Below, in pieces: positions 40,556-51,032 of a stretch of 64,000 nucleotides of DNA. Each line of letters starts with the position of its first letter. The stretch's first letter is position 1. The DNA comes from Staphylococcus agnetis (GTDB taxonomy: Bacteria; Bacillota; Bacilli; Staphylococcales; Staphylococcaceae), in contig NZ_PPQF01000009.1 in the NCBI RefSeq assembly GCF_002901865.1, positions 48,673-112,672 on the forward strand, in the 5' to 3' direction. The position numbers and the translations under genes are program-made. The notes under the pieces were generated by a model, which was not told where the DNA came from, searched no databases, and saw only the letters and a program-made list of their open reading frames with translations.

Positions 40556-40569
40556 TGAAAACGGTTTAT
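40556..40569 (-). promoter_or_regulatory. cre-like CcpA site upstream of pfkA
   Basis: On the minus strand ATAAACCGTTTTCA matches 12 of 14 positions of TGNAANCGNWNNCA. CcpA acts on pfkA-pyk in related Firmicutes, so the site is plausible. Confidence 0.4.
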
Positions 40570-40785
40570 TACAAAAATGTCATGAATCGTTCATATTACA
40601 CGTTTTCATATGTGTTTTCATTATTTGTATTATGACATCCTAATTGTGCATTTTAACTTATAAATGATGTCATATTCTAACGGTTTCTCTGAAAGGACCC
40701 TCTCTTTAAATATAGCGCACACGTAGTTGGTTCACCAAGTTTCAATCTATGTGACTTAGTAGTGTAGAACCTCTTGCTAAATTTA

Positions 40786-40825
40786 AAAGCCCCCAAATTC
40801 ATATTGTATGACTTTGGAAGGCTTT
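40786..40825 (-). terminator. Terminator after accA
   Basis: AAAGCC and GGCTTT with inner CCAAA / TTTGG pairing form a hairpin; a short T-run follows on the minus strand. Confidence 0.65.
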
Positions 40826-40859
40826 ATGTTGTGTTGTCGAAAAAATCTAATACGTAAAA

Positions 40860-41807
40860 TCACGCTTCTACATACGTACCCATTTTTCTAAATTTATTAA
40901 AGCGATCTTCTTTAATCGCATCTGGACTCATAGTTTCAAAATCTTTTAAATGCGTCGCAAATTTCTCTTTAATATGCTTTGCTTGTAATTCAATATCCTG
41001 ATGCGCACCACCAAGTGGTTCATTTACCACTTCATCAATAATATTGAGTTCTTTTAGATCATAAGCCGTTATTTTCATAGTCTCTGCTGCGATTTTAGCT
41101 AATGAACTATCTTTCCATAAAATACCAGCTGCCCCTTCTGGAGAAATAACAGAATATGTACTATTTTCAAGCATCAGTATGCGGTTACTCACACCAAGGC
41201 CAAGCGCACCACCACTTCCGCCTTCTCCAATAACAATTGCGATGACCGGAACTGTTAAGCCGGCCATTTCAATTAAGTTACGCGCAATCGATTCACTTTG
41301 ACCTCGTTCTTCTGCTGCTTTACCTGGGTATGCACCTTTGGTATCAATAAATGTAAAGATGGGACGTTGGAATTTCTCAGCTTGCTTCATCAAACGCAAT
41401 GCTTTTCGATATCCTTCGGGATGTGCCATTCCAAAGTTACGATAAATATTATCTTTCGTGTCTTTACCACGTTGTTGACCAATTACTGTTACAGGTAGCC
41501 CATTAAAATAAGCAATACCACCTATAATGGCCGGATCGTCACGAAAGTTACGATCTCCATGAAATTCAATAAAATCATCAAAAATATGCGGAATATAATC
41601 AAGTAACGTTGGTCGCTCTTGTAAACGAGCAATCTGTACACGATCCCACGGTTTTAAAGTTGTGTATACTTTTTCTTTCTCTGTCAGTAATGCTGCTTCT
41701 AACATTTCAATTTCATCAGATAAATCTACGTCATTTTTAGATTGTGCTTCTTTTAGTGAGTCGATTTTATTTTTAATTTCTTGAATTGATTTTTCAAATT
41801 CTAGCAT
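40860..41807 (-). CDS. accA: Acetyl-CoA carboxylase carboxyltransferase subunit alpha
   Basis: AccA and AccD form the carboxyltransferase that moves CO2 from carboxybiotin to acetyl-CoA, giving malonyl-CoA for fatty acid synthesis. The 315-residue crotonase-fold protein shows an N-terminal helical part, [36 protein letters not shown] and [14 protein letters not shown], where the glycines form the oxyanion holes. Its ATG overlaps the accD stop by one base (TAATG), which supports tightly coupled expression of the two subunits. Confidence 0.97.
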   Translation of the reverse strand: MLEFEKSIQEIKNKIDSLKEAQSKNDVDLSDEIEMLEAALLTEKEKVYTTLKPWDRVQIARLQERPTLLDYIPHIFDDFIEFHGDRNFRDDPAIIGGIAYFNGLPVTVIGQQRGKDTKDNIYRNFGMAHPEGYRKALRLMKQAEKFQRPIFTFIDTKGAYPGKAAEERGQSESIARNLIEMAGLTVPVIAIVIGEGGSGGALGLGVSNRILMLENSTYSVISPEGAAGILWKDSSLAKIAAETMKITAYDLKELNIIDEVVNEPLGGAHQDIELQAKHIKEKFATHLKDFETMSPDAIKEDRFNKFRKMGTYVEA

Positions 41808-42667
41808 TACGATTTCACCTCACTATGCATTGCTAACAGTTGTGCTAACGTTTGCTTCATTTCACTGCGATGTACCACTTTATCAAGTTGGCCATGTTCA
41901 AGTAAAAATTCTGCAGTTTGGAAATCATCAGGCAATTTTTCATTAATCGTTTGTTCTATAACACGACGACCTGCAAACCCAATTAATGCTTTAGGTTCAG
42001 CTAAATTGATGTCTCCTACAGAAGCAAAACTTGCCGAAACCCCACCTGTTGTTGGATGCGTCATATATGAAATAAATAAAAGTCCAGCTTCAGAATGTTT
42101 TTCTAAAGATACACTCGTTTTAGCCATTTGCATTAAAGAAATAATACCTTCTTGCATACGTGCACCGCCTGAAGCAGTAAATAATACAAATGGTAATTGG
42201 TGCTCAGTACAATGATCAACAATTCTACAAATCTTTTCACCTACGACTGAACCCATACTTCCCATTCTAAAACGTGAATCCATCACACCTACACCAAATT
42301 CAATACCATTAATTTTAGCTGTACCTGTGACAACCGCTTCATTCAATCCCGTTTTAGCTTGATCTTTTTCAACTTTCTCCTCATAACTCGGAAAGTTTAG
42401 AGGATTAGCAGAAGTCATGCCTTTATCAAACTCTTTAAACGACCCTTCATCTGAAATCGCCTCAATACGACTGTGTGCGGATAAAGGGATATGGTGGTCA
42501 CAATTGAAGCACACGTTCAAGTTTTCAGTGAGTTCCTTCGTATACATAATTTTTTTACAATTAGGACACTTGGTCATAATCCCTTCAGGAACATCATTTT
42601 GTTTAGAGTCTTGAACAGTGACGTATTTTTTCTTTTTTGAATTTCGATTGAAAAAATCTTTAAACAT
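41807..42667 (-). CDS. accD: Acetyl-CoA carboxylase carboxyltransferase subunit beta
   Basis: The 286-residue partner of AccA has an N-terminal four-cysteine zinc ribbon ([11 protein letters not shown] ... VCFNCDHH, about residues 32-58) that in E. coli binds RNA and DNA and autoregulates, then the crotonase-fold catalytic domain with [12 protein letters not shown] and [20 protein letters not shown] precedes the ATG. It starts 32 bases after the malic enzyme gene, so the three genes probably form one transcript that links malate-derived pyruvate and NADPH to lipid synthesis. Confidence 0.97.
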   Translation of the reverse strand: MFKDFFNRNSKKKKYVTVQDSKQNDVPEGIMTKCPNCKKIMYTKELTENLNVCFNCDHHIPLSAHSRIEAISDEGSFKEFDKGMTSANPLNFPSYEEKVEKDQAKTGLNEAVVTGTAKINGIEFGVGVMDSRFRMGSMGSVVGEKICRIVDHCTEHQLPFVLFTASGGARMQEGIISLMQMAKTSVSLEKHSEAGLLFISYMTHPTTGGVSASFASVGDINLAEPKALIGFAGRRVIEQTINEKLPDDFQTAEFLLEHGQLDKVVHRSEMKQTLAQLLAMHSEVKS

Positions 42668-42699
42668 ACTTTTACCTCCACACTACCTTTATCTCTGTG

Positions 42700-43929
42700 T
42701 TATTTAAGGTCAGTTAATGTTAACGTTTTTTGATAGATATCTTCAGGATCTACATCAATGCGTGCGACACCAGATTCCATCGCAGCTTTAGCAACCTCTC
42801 TTGCTACAGAAGGTGCTACACGTTTATCAAAAGGACCTGGAATCACGTAATCTGCATTAAGTTCCTCATCTGATACTAAACTCGCAATGGCTTTCACAGC
42901 CGCTTGTTTCATTTTTTCATTGATATGTGTTGCACGTACATCTAAAGCACCTCTAAAGATGCCAGGAAACGCTAATACATTATTAATTTGATTTGGAAAG
43001 TCTGAACGCCCTGTTCCAATCACTTTTGCGCCAGCTGCTTTAGCAAGGCTTGGTGTAATTTCTGGGTTTGGATTTGCCATCGCAAAGATTATTGGATCAT
43101 CTGCCATCGTTTTAACCATATCTTCAGTTAAAATATTCGCTACTGATACACCAATAAAGACATCTGCATCTTGAATCACATCTACTAATTTCCCATCTAT
43201 TTTGTCTTTATTTGTCCATTTCGCAACAAAGTCTTTTGTAGGGTTCATTCCATGTGGACGCCCCTCATAAATCGCACCTTGTGAATCACACATCACCATA
43301 TTTCTAACTCCATATGAATAAAGGAGTTTGACTATAGCGATACCTGCTGCACCCGCACCATTTAAGACAACGCGAATATCTGCAATATCCTTGTTAACGA
43401 TACGTAATGCATTCATTAAACCTGCCATTGTTACAATTGCGGTTCCGTGTTGATCATCGTGAAAGACTGGAATTTTCGTTTCTTTCTTTAATCTTTCTTC
43501 AATTTCGAAACAACGTGGGGCTGAGATATCCTCTAAATTAATGCCACCAAAGTTAGGCTCTAAAAGCTTAACCGTACGAATGATTTCTTCAGTATCTGTA
43601 GTTGAAAGTGATAACGGAATGCCATCTACACCAGAAAAACTTTTAAATAAAACAGCTTTTCCTTCCATTACAGGAATACTTGCTTCAGCACCTATATTTC
43701 CTAAGCCTAACACAGCAGTACCATCAGAAATCACCGCAACTGTGTTACTTTTCATTGTATAATCATAAACACTTTCAGGGCGTTCATGGATATCCTTACA
43801 TGGTTCAGCAACACCAGGAGAATAAGCTAAACTTAGTTCTTCTTTGTTAGTTACTTTTACTTTTGGTGCCACACCTAATTTCCCTTGGTTTTCTTTATGC
43901 ATATGTAAAGCATCGTCTCTTAAAGACAT
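42700..43929 (-). CDS. Malic enzyme (YtsJ/MaeB-type oxidoreductase)
   Basis: The 409-residue protein oxidatively decarboxylates malate to pyruvate. It shows AYSPGVAEPC, the SDGTAVLGLGNIGAEASIPV segment, NLEDISAPRCFEIE, the metal-binding FHDDQHGTA and a Rossmann nucleotide site VVLNGAGAAGIAIVKLL. The short form without the phosphotransacetylase-like tail is like Bacillus YtsJ. Cofactor preference cannot be read safely. GGGAG lies ten bases before the ATG. First gene of a unit with accD and accA; a small hairpin (43967-43981) lies in its leader. Confidence 0.93.
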   Translation of the reverse strand: MSLRDDALHMHKENQGKLGVAPKVKVTNKEELSLAYSPGVAEPCKDIHERPESVYDYTMKSNTVAVISDGTAVLGLGNIGAEASIPVMEGKAVLFKSFSGVDGIPLSLSTTDTEEIIRTVKLLEPNFGGINLEDISAPRCFEIEERLKKETKIPVFHDDQHGTAIVTMAGLMNALRIVNKDIADIRVVLNGAGAAGIAIVKLLYSYGVRNMVMCDSQGAIYEGRPHGMNPTKDFVAKWTNKDKIDGKLVDVIQDADVFIGVSVANILTEDMVKTMADDPIIFAMANPNPEITPSLAKAAGAKVIGTGRSDFPNQINNVLAFPGIFRGALDVRATHINEKMKQAAVKAIASLVSDEELNADYVIPGPFDKRVAPSVAREVAKAAMESGVARIDVDPEDIYQKTLTLTDLK

Positions 43930-43999
43930 TCATTATCAACTCCCGTATTTACTGTCACATCTTCTAGACTGCCGAACAGTCGAACTTAAACGTCATTAT

Positions 44000-44028
44000 A
44001 CTATACGTCATAAAAAATTGATATACAA
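44000..44028 (-). promoter_or_regulatory. Promoter of malic enzyme-accD-accA
   Basis: TTGTAT (44028-44023) and TATAGT (44005-44000) have a 17-base spacer. It begins about 20 bases below the dnaE stop. Confidence 0.65.
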
Positions 44029-44046
44029 ATTACATTTTCAACACTC

Positions 44047-47000
44047 TTATAATAATCTTATATTTTTCGGGCTCATAGATTGAATGAGCGTTTGTATGTG
44101 ACGTTTCTCTATAATCCCTAGATTAAATGTTTGTTTAGCATCATTATCAAAAAACACAACATGTACGCCATCCTTTAGGCCCGATGGTACATCACTTTGA
44201 TAGATGTATTGTTTTAAGTCATCGCTTAATTTTTCTCTAATAACAATTTTTCGTGTAGCAGCCAGCTTGTCTTTTTCAAATTGTTCTAAACCTTTAAAAC
44301 TATTGATAACAATTTGAACCTTATTGTTGCGACGTTCAAACTTTCCCTCCACAACATAAAATTGATGTTTATCAATACGAGAAACTATCGTTTGATACAA
44401 ATTCGGGAATATAACACCATCCAATTGTCGTACACCGTCATTTAAAACTACAAAGGCCATTTGCTGTCCTTTTTTAGTGCGGATAACTTTTAAATCTTCA
44501 AGCATAACGAGTATAGGTTCGTTATGCGCTTTCATGGTCAATGGAAAGACTCCAAGATATTGTTTGCGTTCAAAAGCTTTTTCTGCGGGGTGTTTTGACA
44601 CGTAAAACCCTAAATAATGTTTTTCGTAATTCGATTTTTGTTGATCAGGCATTTCCTCAGTTTCATCATATTCTTGTTTTGTAGTAGAAAATGCTTCTAA
44701 AAATGTTTGATCTAAGTCAGACTGAATATCACTGACTTTATCAATAGATTGTAAAAGTGTTGCCCGATTTTTATTAAAACAATCCATCGCCCCTGATAAT
44801 ATCAAAGCTTCTAATAAGCGTCTTGAACGCACTCTTCCAGGTATTCTCTGACAAAAATCAAACAGGTCTTTGTACGGCCCATTCTCTTGACGCTCTTTCA
44901 CAATCGTTTGCACACTTTGATAACCCACGCCTTTAATGGATCCTAATGAAATATAGATTTGATTTTTATAAGTGCGATACCGCCAATGGCTATAATTAAT
45001 ATGCGGCCCATTAATTTCTATATTTTGATGTTTTGCTTCATAAATCATTTGTGAAGTTTTAACTTCATTACCAATCACATTGCTTAAAATATTTGCATAG
45101 AAAAATGGTGCATAGTGTACTTTTAAATAAGTCATAATGTAGGCAATTTTAGAGTAACTTACAGCATGTGCTCTTGGGAACCCGTAATCTGCAAACTTTA
45201 AAATCAGGTCAAAAATTTCTTCACTTAGGGCTTTCTGATAACCTTTTTTTGATGCGCCTTCGATAAAATGTTGCCGTTCATTTTCTAGAACTGCTCTATT
45301 TTTCTTACTCATTGCACGTCTTAAAATATCTGCTTCTCCGTAACTAAACCCAGCAAATTGGCTCGCGATTTGCATGATTTGTTCTTGATAAATAATAACG
45401 CCATAGGTCTTTTTTAAAATAGGTTCTAAATCAGGATGCAAGTACGTAACTGTAGTAGGTTCATGACGACGTTTAATATATGTTGGGATTTCTTCCATTG
45501 GACCAGGTCTATATAAAGAGGTTACGGCAACGATATCTTCAAAATGTTGTGGCTTTAATTTTTGAAGTACCCGACGTACGCCTTCAGATTCGAGTTGAAA
45601 TATTCCCGTACTCTCTCCCTTAGAAAGCAACTGAAAAACTGCTTTATCATTGAAAGGAATGGCTTCAATATCAATGTGAACACCCAAATTTTGATGCACT
45701 TGTTTGACTACTTGATGAATAATGGTTAAGTTTCTTAAGCCTAAAAAATCAATTTTCAAAAGACCTAGACGTTCAGCTTCTGTCATTGTCCATTGGGTAA
45801 GTAGACCTGTTTCCCCTTGCACTAAAGGAATCGTTTCATATAATGGTTGGTCATTAACGATAACCCCTGCGGCATGTGTGGAGGTGTTTCGCGGTAAACC
45901 TTCTAATTTTTTACATAACTCAAACCATTGTTCGTGACGATGATTACGGTGCACAAATTGTTGAAATGCTTCTGAGGTATAAGCTTCATCCAAAGTGATA
46001 CCAAGTTTACTTGGGATAAGTTTAGAAGCTTCACTTAACGTTGCTTCATCAAATCCCATGACACGACCTACATCTCGCGCTACTGCTTTTGCTAAAAGAT
46101 GACCAAATGTAACGATTCCTGCCACTTTGAATGCACCATACTTTTCTTGAACATAATGAATGACTTTTTCACGTTGCGTATCTTCAAAATCAATATCAAT
46201 ATCTGGCATTGTTACACGTTCAGGATTTAAAAAACGTTCAAATAGTAAATCATATTTTAAGGGGTCAATCGTTGTGATATTTAATAAATAACTGACTAAG
46301 GAGCCTGCAGAAGAACCCCGACCAGGCCCGACCATAACTCCATTATTTTTGGCATAATTAATAAGATCACTCACAATTAAGAAATAATCACTATACCCCA
46401 TGGTTTTTATCGTTTGAAATTCGTGAGCTAGGCGCTCTTGATACATTCGAGAAGTTAAATGTCGGCGTGTTAATGCATTTTGTAATTGCTCCCATAAGAA
46501 AGTATCTGCATCCATCCCTTGCGGTGTTTTAAATTCTGGTAATAAAGGTTGATGATAGACAAGTTCGGCCTTACAAAGATTCGCAATTTCATCAGTTGTC
46601 GTCAACCATTCAGGAGGTAAATTCATAGCTTGTAATGATTCTATCGTTTTAAAGTGGCATTCAGATGCTTGTTCCATATCCATGAGGTTCAATTTAGTGT
46701 TGTCTCGAATGGCACCTAGTACTGCTACAGTGTCTTTATCGTCCGGTGTTTCATAATATGTCGCTTCTATCCAAGTTTTTGAGACGTTATCAAGGGTCGA
46801 ACGGTGATCCGTGTAAACAGAAGTCGTTTGAGGTAGAGCATCAAACCAAGAAGCCACCTCTTGATTAACATCTTTAAATATTGCCACTGTATGCGCGCTA
46901 TATTGAGGTAAATCATGGATATTAACTTGTAAAGTTTCATGTAAGTTTATTTCTGAAGATAAGCGATATAATCCTTTTAATCCTTCATTATTTTTAGCGA

Positions 47001-47238
47001 GCAAGACAACCTCTTTTTCTATTAATCCATCAGTCACATGTATCGTAAGCCCTAAAATAGGATGAATACCAACTTTTACACACATATCGTAAAACTGGGG
47101 AATACCATACATGACATTAAGGTCAGTAAGTGCAATGGCTGTGTAACCTTCTTGTTTGGCTTTAACTACAATACGCTCAATCCGAATACTTGAATTGAGC
47201 AAATCATATGAGGAATGTATATTTAAATGCGCAACCAT
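44047..47238 (-). CDS. dnaE: DNA polymerase III alpha subunit DnaE
   Basis: In low-GC Gram-positives DnaE extends RNA primers before PolC takes over, and takes part in lesion bypass. The 1063-residue protein has an N-terminal PHP domain (HLNIHSSYDLLNS), the C-family polymerase with GPGRGSSAGSLVSYLL and the metal-binding MPDIDIDFED, tandem helix-hairpin-helix near residues 750-830, and a C-terminal OB fold (PILVMLEDLKVIRTKKG). GGAGG precedes the ATG. It follows nrnA by 14 bases. No clear terminator was seen before the next promoter. Confidence 0.96.
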   Translation of the reverse strand: MVAHLNIHSSYDLLNSSIRIERIVVKAKQEGYTAIALTDLNVMYGIPQFYDMCVKVGIHPILGLTIHVTDGLIEKEVVLLAKNNEGLKGLYRLSSEINLHETLQVNIHDLPQYSAHTVAIFKDVNQEVASWFDALPQTTSVYTDHRSTLDNVSKTWIEATYYETPDDKDTVAVLGAIRDNTKLNLMDMEQASECHFKTIESLQAMNLPPEWLTTTDEIANLCKAELVYHQPLLPEFKTPQGMDADTFLWEQLQNALTRRHLTSRMYQERLAHEFQTIKTMGYSDYFLIVSDLINYAKNNGVMVGPGRGSSAGSLVSYLLNITTIDPLKYDLLFERFLNPERVTMPDIDIDFEDTQREKVIHYVQEKYGAFKVAGIVTFGHLLAKAVARDVGRVMGFDEATLSEASKLIPSKLGITLDEAYTSEAFQQFVHRNHRHEQWFELCKKLEGLPRNTSTHAAGVIVNDQPLYETIPLVQGETGLLTQWTMTEAERLGLLKIDFLGLRNLTIIHQVVKQVHQNLGVHIDIEAIPFNDKAVFQLLSKGESTGIFQLESEGVRRVLQKLKPQHFEDIVAVTSLYRPGPMEEIPTYIKRRHEPTTVTYLHPDLEPILKKTYGVIIYQEQIMQIASQFAGFSYGEADILRRAMSKKNRAVLENERQHFIEGASKKGYQKALSEEIFDLILKFADYGFPRAHAVSYSKIAYIMTYLKVHYAPFFYANILSNVIGNEVKTSQMIYEAKHQNIEINGPHINYSHWRYRTYKNQIYISLGSIKGVGYQSVQTIVKERQENGPYKDLFDFCQRIPGRVRSRRLLEALILSGAMDCFNKNRATLLQSIDKVSDIQSDLDQTFLEAFSTTKQEYDETEEMPDQQKSNYEKHYLGFYVSKHPAEKAFERKQYLGVFPLTMKAHNEPILVMLEDLKVIRTKKGQQMAFVVLNDGVRQLDGVIFPNLYQTIVSRIDKHQFYVVEGKFERRNNKVQIVINSFKGLEQFEKDKLAATRKIVIREKLSDDLKQYIYQSDVPSGLKDGVHVVFFDNDAKQTFNLGIIEKRHIQTLIQSMSPKNIRLL

Positions 47239-47252
47239 TGCAATACCTCCTT

Positions 47253-48188
47253 TTAGTTTAATTTCATTTTTAAAGCTTGTGTTAGAGATTCAAAAGTCTC
47301 CCAATCACTAACCGAAACGCCCGAAGCATTTGGATGTCCGCCACCGCCAAACTTCTCGGCTATATCATTAATTACTATTTGTTTAGAACGAATACGACAA
47401 CGAATTTCATTACCTTCATCCACAGCAAACACCCAAATTTTTAAACCTTTGATCTCAGCTATGCTATTCACGAATAACGATGCTTCATTCGGTGCAATTT
47501 GATGTGATTCTAGAACATCTTTCGTTATTTTAACTTTACAAAAACCATCGTTATCTAATTCAAAATGCTGTAACACGTATCCTTGAAATGCTAATAAATA
47601 TGGCTCTTTCTCAGCCATTGCATTTAATAGCGCATGGTGATCAATGTTATGTTCCAACAATGAAGCTGCCGCCTGCATCGTTTTAGGCTTCGTATTATTG
47701 AATAAAAATCGTCCAGTATCTCCTACAATACCTAAATATAATGCACTTGCGATTGCACTATTGATATAGTGTAAATCACCCGATTCTTCTATCAATGAAT
47801 AGATAATTTCACTTGTAGACGAAGCGTTTGTATCAACATAATTTACCATACCATATTGGTCAACAGGTGGATGATGGTCTATTTTAATAAGATAATCTCC
47901 AAAATGATATCGGTCATCATCGATTCTAGGGGCATTAGCCGTATCACAAACAATCACTAAGGCATGTGCATACACTTCATCTGCGATTGTATCCATTTCT
48001 CCAAATAAAGTTAATGTTGGTTCATTAGCCCCTACACAATACACTTGTTTTTCCGGATACTTTGCTTGAATATATTTTTGTAAACCTGTTTGAGACCCTA
48101 ATGCATCAGGGTCAGGTCTGACATGTCGATGAATAATTATCGTTTCATATTCTTTTATTTTTAATTGAATTTCTTCAAACTGATTCAT
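47253..48188 (-). CDS. nrnA: DHH-DHHA1 phosphodiesterase NrnA (Pde2-like)
   Basis: The 311-residue cytosolic enzyme has DHH motifs ([24 protein letters not shown]) and the DHHA1 motif [10 protein letters not shown]. Family members degrade nano-RNAs and 3'-phosphoadenosine 5'-phosphate. The staphylococcal member next to dnaE is known as Pde2, which splits pApA and c-di-AMP products. Lacking a membrane or PAS region, it is not GdpP. It lies between the CBS-domain regulator and dnaE in one unit, with AAGGAAG upstream. Confidence 0.93.
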   Translation of the reverse strand: MNQFEEIQLKIKEYETIIIHRHVRPDPDALGSQTGLQKYIQAKYPEKQVYCVGANEPTLTLFGEMDTIADEVYAHALVIVCDTANAPRIDDDRYHFGDYLIKIDHHPPVDQYGMVNYVDTNASSTSEIIYSLIEESGDLHYINSAIASALYLGIVGDTGRFLFNNTKPKTMQAAASLLEHNIDHHALLNAMAEKEPYLLAFQGYVLQHFELDNDGFCKVKITKDVLESHQIAPNEASLFVNSIAEIKGLKIWVFAVDEGNEIRCRIRSKQIVINDIAEKFGGGGHPNASGVSVSDWETFESLTQALKMKLN

Positions 48189-48200
48189 GTTAACACTTCC

Positions 48201-49496
48201 TTAATTGTCCAATAATTGACACATGAGTAAAGCAGTCGCTACAGGTTGTTGACCACTTTGCATCGTCACTTCTAGTTTTGCGAAATTTCTTCCCATATCC
48301 AATATATTGTATAGTACTTCGATTTCATTTTCTATTTGTACTGTTTTAATGTAAAAAATATTCAAGCTTTCTATCATAACTTCTAGTTTCTTTTGTTTAC
48401 GCATGACATATTTGATTGTTTCTTCAATAATTGCGACCGAAACTGATTTACTTAATGTTCCGAATTGATTCGTTAGCTGTGGTGTAATTTGAACATGAAT
48501 TTGATTATTACGAATATCAATATGCTTCGCCACTTGATCATTAATGGTTTCGCCAACTTGAGGTTGTCGTCCTGCAATCTGCATCGCCTTTAAAACATCT
48601 TCACGAGATATAACACCAATGAGTTTTTTATCCGCTGCGGTTACGGGGAGTAATTCTATGCCTTCCCATATCATTGAATGGGCACAACTCGCTACTGTCG
48701 TACTTAATTGCGCACTCATTGGTGGTTTTGTCATCACACGGCTTAAAGGAGCTTTAGGTGATTGACTTAAAATATCTTTACTAGTAATGATACCCGTTAA
48801 TTTCATTTCTTCGTCAACGATAGGAAACCTAGAATGTCCTGTTTCTTGCGCTTTTTTACGTACTTCTTTGACGGGCATCGTATCAAATAAATAAGACGTT
48901 TCTTCTATTGGAATGACAATATCTTCTACTAATAATATCTCTTTCTTAATCATTTGATTGTACATGGCACGATTAATGATATTTGCAACCATAAATGTAT
49001 CATAATTAGATGAAATAATTGGCAGATCATGTTCATCAGCATATTGTTTAATTTCTTGAGATGTTTCAAAGCCGCCTGTAATTAAGACGGCGCTTCCTTT
49101 ATTTAATGCTGCTTTTTGAACATCTTCTCTATTCCCAACTATCAACAATGTATTTTTTGAAACATAATTGACAACGTTGTCTTTTTCCATCGCACCAATG
49201 GCAAATTTAGTAAGCGAATTGAATTGACCACCTCGACCAGCAATTAACTGGCCATCCACAATTTTGGCGATTTCACCAAATGTAAGCACATCTAACTGTT
49301 CACGTGTCTTCTTTTCTATGCGCACTGTACCCACTCGATCAATTGTAGCCACTAGACCACGTTGTCCAGCGTCTTTTATAGCTCGATATGCTGTCCCTTC
49401 TGAAACATCTAAATCTTTTGCTATTTTTCGAACCGAAATCTTTTGACCGATTGATAGCTTTTCAATATGTTTAATAATTTGTTCATGTTTTGTCAT
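48201..49496 (-). CDS. HTH-DRTGG-CBS-hotdog regulator (YtoI family)
   Basis: The 431-residue protein has four parts: a winged-helix-like N-terminus (IGQKISVRKIAKDLDVSEGTAYRAIKDA, about residues 17-44), a DRTGG-type domain (about 70-180), two CBS repeats (about 195-310; GHSRFPIVDEEMKLTGIIT, then LPVTAADKKLIGVIS), and a thioesterase-like hotdog domain (about 325-431). CBS pairs usually bind adenine nucleotides, so it is probably a ligand-sensing DNA-binding protein, but target and ligand are unknown. GAGGTAG precedes the ATG. It heads a unit with nrnA and dnaE. Confidence 0.88.
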   Translation of the reverse strand: MTKHEQIIKHIEKLSIGQKISVRKIAKDLDVSEGTAYRAIKDAGQRGLVATIDRVGTVRIEKKTREQLDVLTFGEIAKIVDGQLIAGRGGQFNSLTKFAIGAMEKDNVVNYVSKNTLLIVGNREDVQKAALNKGSAVLITGGFETSQEIKQYADEHDLPIISSNYDTFMVANIINRAMYNQMIKKEILLVEDIVIPIEETSYLFDTMPVKEVRKKAQETGHSRFPIVDEEMKLTGIITSKDILSQSPKAPLSRVMTKPPMSAQLSTTVASCAHSMIWEGIELLPVTAADKKLIGVISREDVLKAMQIAGRQPQVGETINDQVAKHIDIRNNQIHVQITPQLTNQFGTLSKSVSVAIIEETIKYVMRKQKKLEVMIESLNIFYIKTVQIENEIEVLYNILDMGRNFAKLEVTMQSGQQPVATALLMCQLLDN

Positions 49497-49679
49497 CTTA
49501 TACTACCTCAACAATTATAGGGATAAAATTTTAAGTAGACCCGCTTCCTTGATGTCATTGTCTTCATTATTATACATTTTTTTATACCTTAATGTGAAAG
49601 AGAAATATTATATTACAAGCAGAAGTTTAATGGATTTTTGTAAATTATTTGTTTAAAATAAAATAAAAAGGAGGAATGT

Positions 49680-50096
49680 ATGATGCATACACATATTTTA
49701 CTCGCCGTTGATCCTGATTTAGAAAATGTCAAAGCAATCGAAGAAGTTCAAAAACTGTCAGGTCCCTCCACGATTGTAACTTTATTACACGTCATCGGCG
49801 AACAAGATGTTCAAGCCTCTGTACGACTAGGAACACATGTAAATGAACTGAAACATTTACGAAGTGAAAAAATGTCGGAAACCAAACAACGACTTGACGC
49901 TGCCAATATTCAATATGAAGAAATTATTGAACGCGGAAACCCTAAAGAGAAAATCGTTGCTTACGCGAATAGCGGTCGCTATGATATTGTCGTTTTAAGT
50001 AACCGTAAAGCTGAAGAAAATAAAAAATTTGTTTTAGGTAGTGTAAGTCACAAAGTCGCAAAACGTGCGAAAATACCAGTCCTTATTGTTAAGTAA
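49680..50096 (+). CDS. Universal stress protein, non-canonical nucleotide site
   Basis: The 138-residue protein has the UspA fold (HILLAVDPDLENVKAI at the start, IPVLIVK at the end). The ATP-binding signature G-x2-G-x9-G-S is only half kept: FVLGSVSHKV carries the second part, while the preceding loop SNRKAEENKK lacks both glycines, so ATP binding is doubtful. AAGGAGG lies before two adjacent ATG codons. The gene is divergent from the YtoI-type regulator and ends at a strong terminator. Confidence 0.88.
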   Translation: MMHTHILLAVDPDLENVKAIEEVQKLSGPSTIVTLLHVIGEQDVQASVRLGTHVNELKHLRSEKMSETKQRLDAANIQYEEIIERGNPKEKIVAYANSGRYDIVVLSNRKAEENKKFVLGSVSHKVAKRAKIPVLIVK

Positions 50097-50138
50097 AAGA
50101 AGGACTAAACAAAACACAATTTAATACTTTAGAACGTG

Positions 50139-50178
50139 AAAACCTTCAAAGTGATACGAATCAACTTTGAAGGTTTTT
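50139..50178 (+). terminator. Terminator after the first universal stress gene
   Basis: AAAACCTTCAAAGT and ACTTTGAAGGTTTTT form a near-perfect stem with U-run. Confidence 0.9.
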
Positions 50179-50220
50179 AAGTTTGAATAACGTCTTACTT
50201 GCAATAACAGTAGTAATTAT

Positions 50221-50913
50221 TTACACCAATTGAACTGCTTCACCTGGTTTTAATATTTGCACCTCTCCATGTGTCACAGCATTTTTAAATGCTTCAGGAT
50301 CTTGTTTAATAACTGGGAATGTATCAAAGTGAATCGGCACACTAATTTTAGGCTTAATGAAGTGATTCACCGCATAGCTTGCATCTTCTATACCCATCGT
50401 AAAATTATCACCAATTGGAACAAAACACACATCTACTGGGTGACGTTCGGCGATTAACTTCATATCGCTGAATAAACCTGTATCTCCTGTATGATAAATC
50501 ATTTTACCTTCAAGTTTTAGAAGAACACCCATAGGCATACCCAAATAAATTGGTTTGCCATCATCATCCATTAAGCTTGAACTATGAAACGCTTGGACAA
50601 ATTTTAATGTACCAAAATCAAAAGTCCATTGTCCGCCAATATTCATGCCATGCACATTTTCAATCCCATGTGCTGAACTTAGATAATTCGCTACTTCTGC
50701 CGTACCAATGACTGTGGCATTCGTACGTTTGGCAATGTCAATCGTATCTCCAAAATGATCCTCGTGACCGTGCGTTAATATGATATAATCCACATCAAGG
50801 TTTGAGGCATCTAAGTCTGATAATTCATTACCTGTTATAAATGGATCAATGATGCCTGATTTGCCATTTGCCTCAAAATACACTGTTGATTGTCCGTGAA
50901 AAGATAGTTTCAT
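50221..50913 (-). CDS. UPF0173 metallo-beta-lactamase-fold hydrolase
   Basis: The 230-residue protein has the metallo-beta-lactamase motif THGHEDH near residues 48-54, further ligands in [11 protein letters not shown] and PIHFDTFP, and the short length of the UPF0173 group. Substrate unknown; relatives are annotated as lactonase-like. GGAGG lies seven bases before the ATG. Single gene, divergent from pepQ. Confidence 0.88.
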   Translation of the reverse strand: MKLSFHGQSTVYFEANGKSGIIDPFITGNELSDLDASNLDVDYIILTHGHEDHFGDTIDIAKRTNATVIGTAEVANYLSSAHGIENVHGMNIGGQWTFDFGTLKFVQAFHSSSLMDDDGKPIYLGMPMGVLLKLEGKMIYHTGDTGLFSDMKLIAERHPVDVCFVPIGDNFTMGIEDASYAVNHFIKPKISVPIHFDTFPVIKQDPEAFKNAVTHGEVQILKPGEAVQLV

Positions 50914-51032
50914 TATGCATCCTCCTTTTTGTTACTTTCACTATACCACGTCTTTACCCCCAACACACATTCTTACAAATTGAATTGTTGTTCATTCTTA
51001 TTTAGAATAAAAGTATTAAGGAGGCGTTATAA

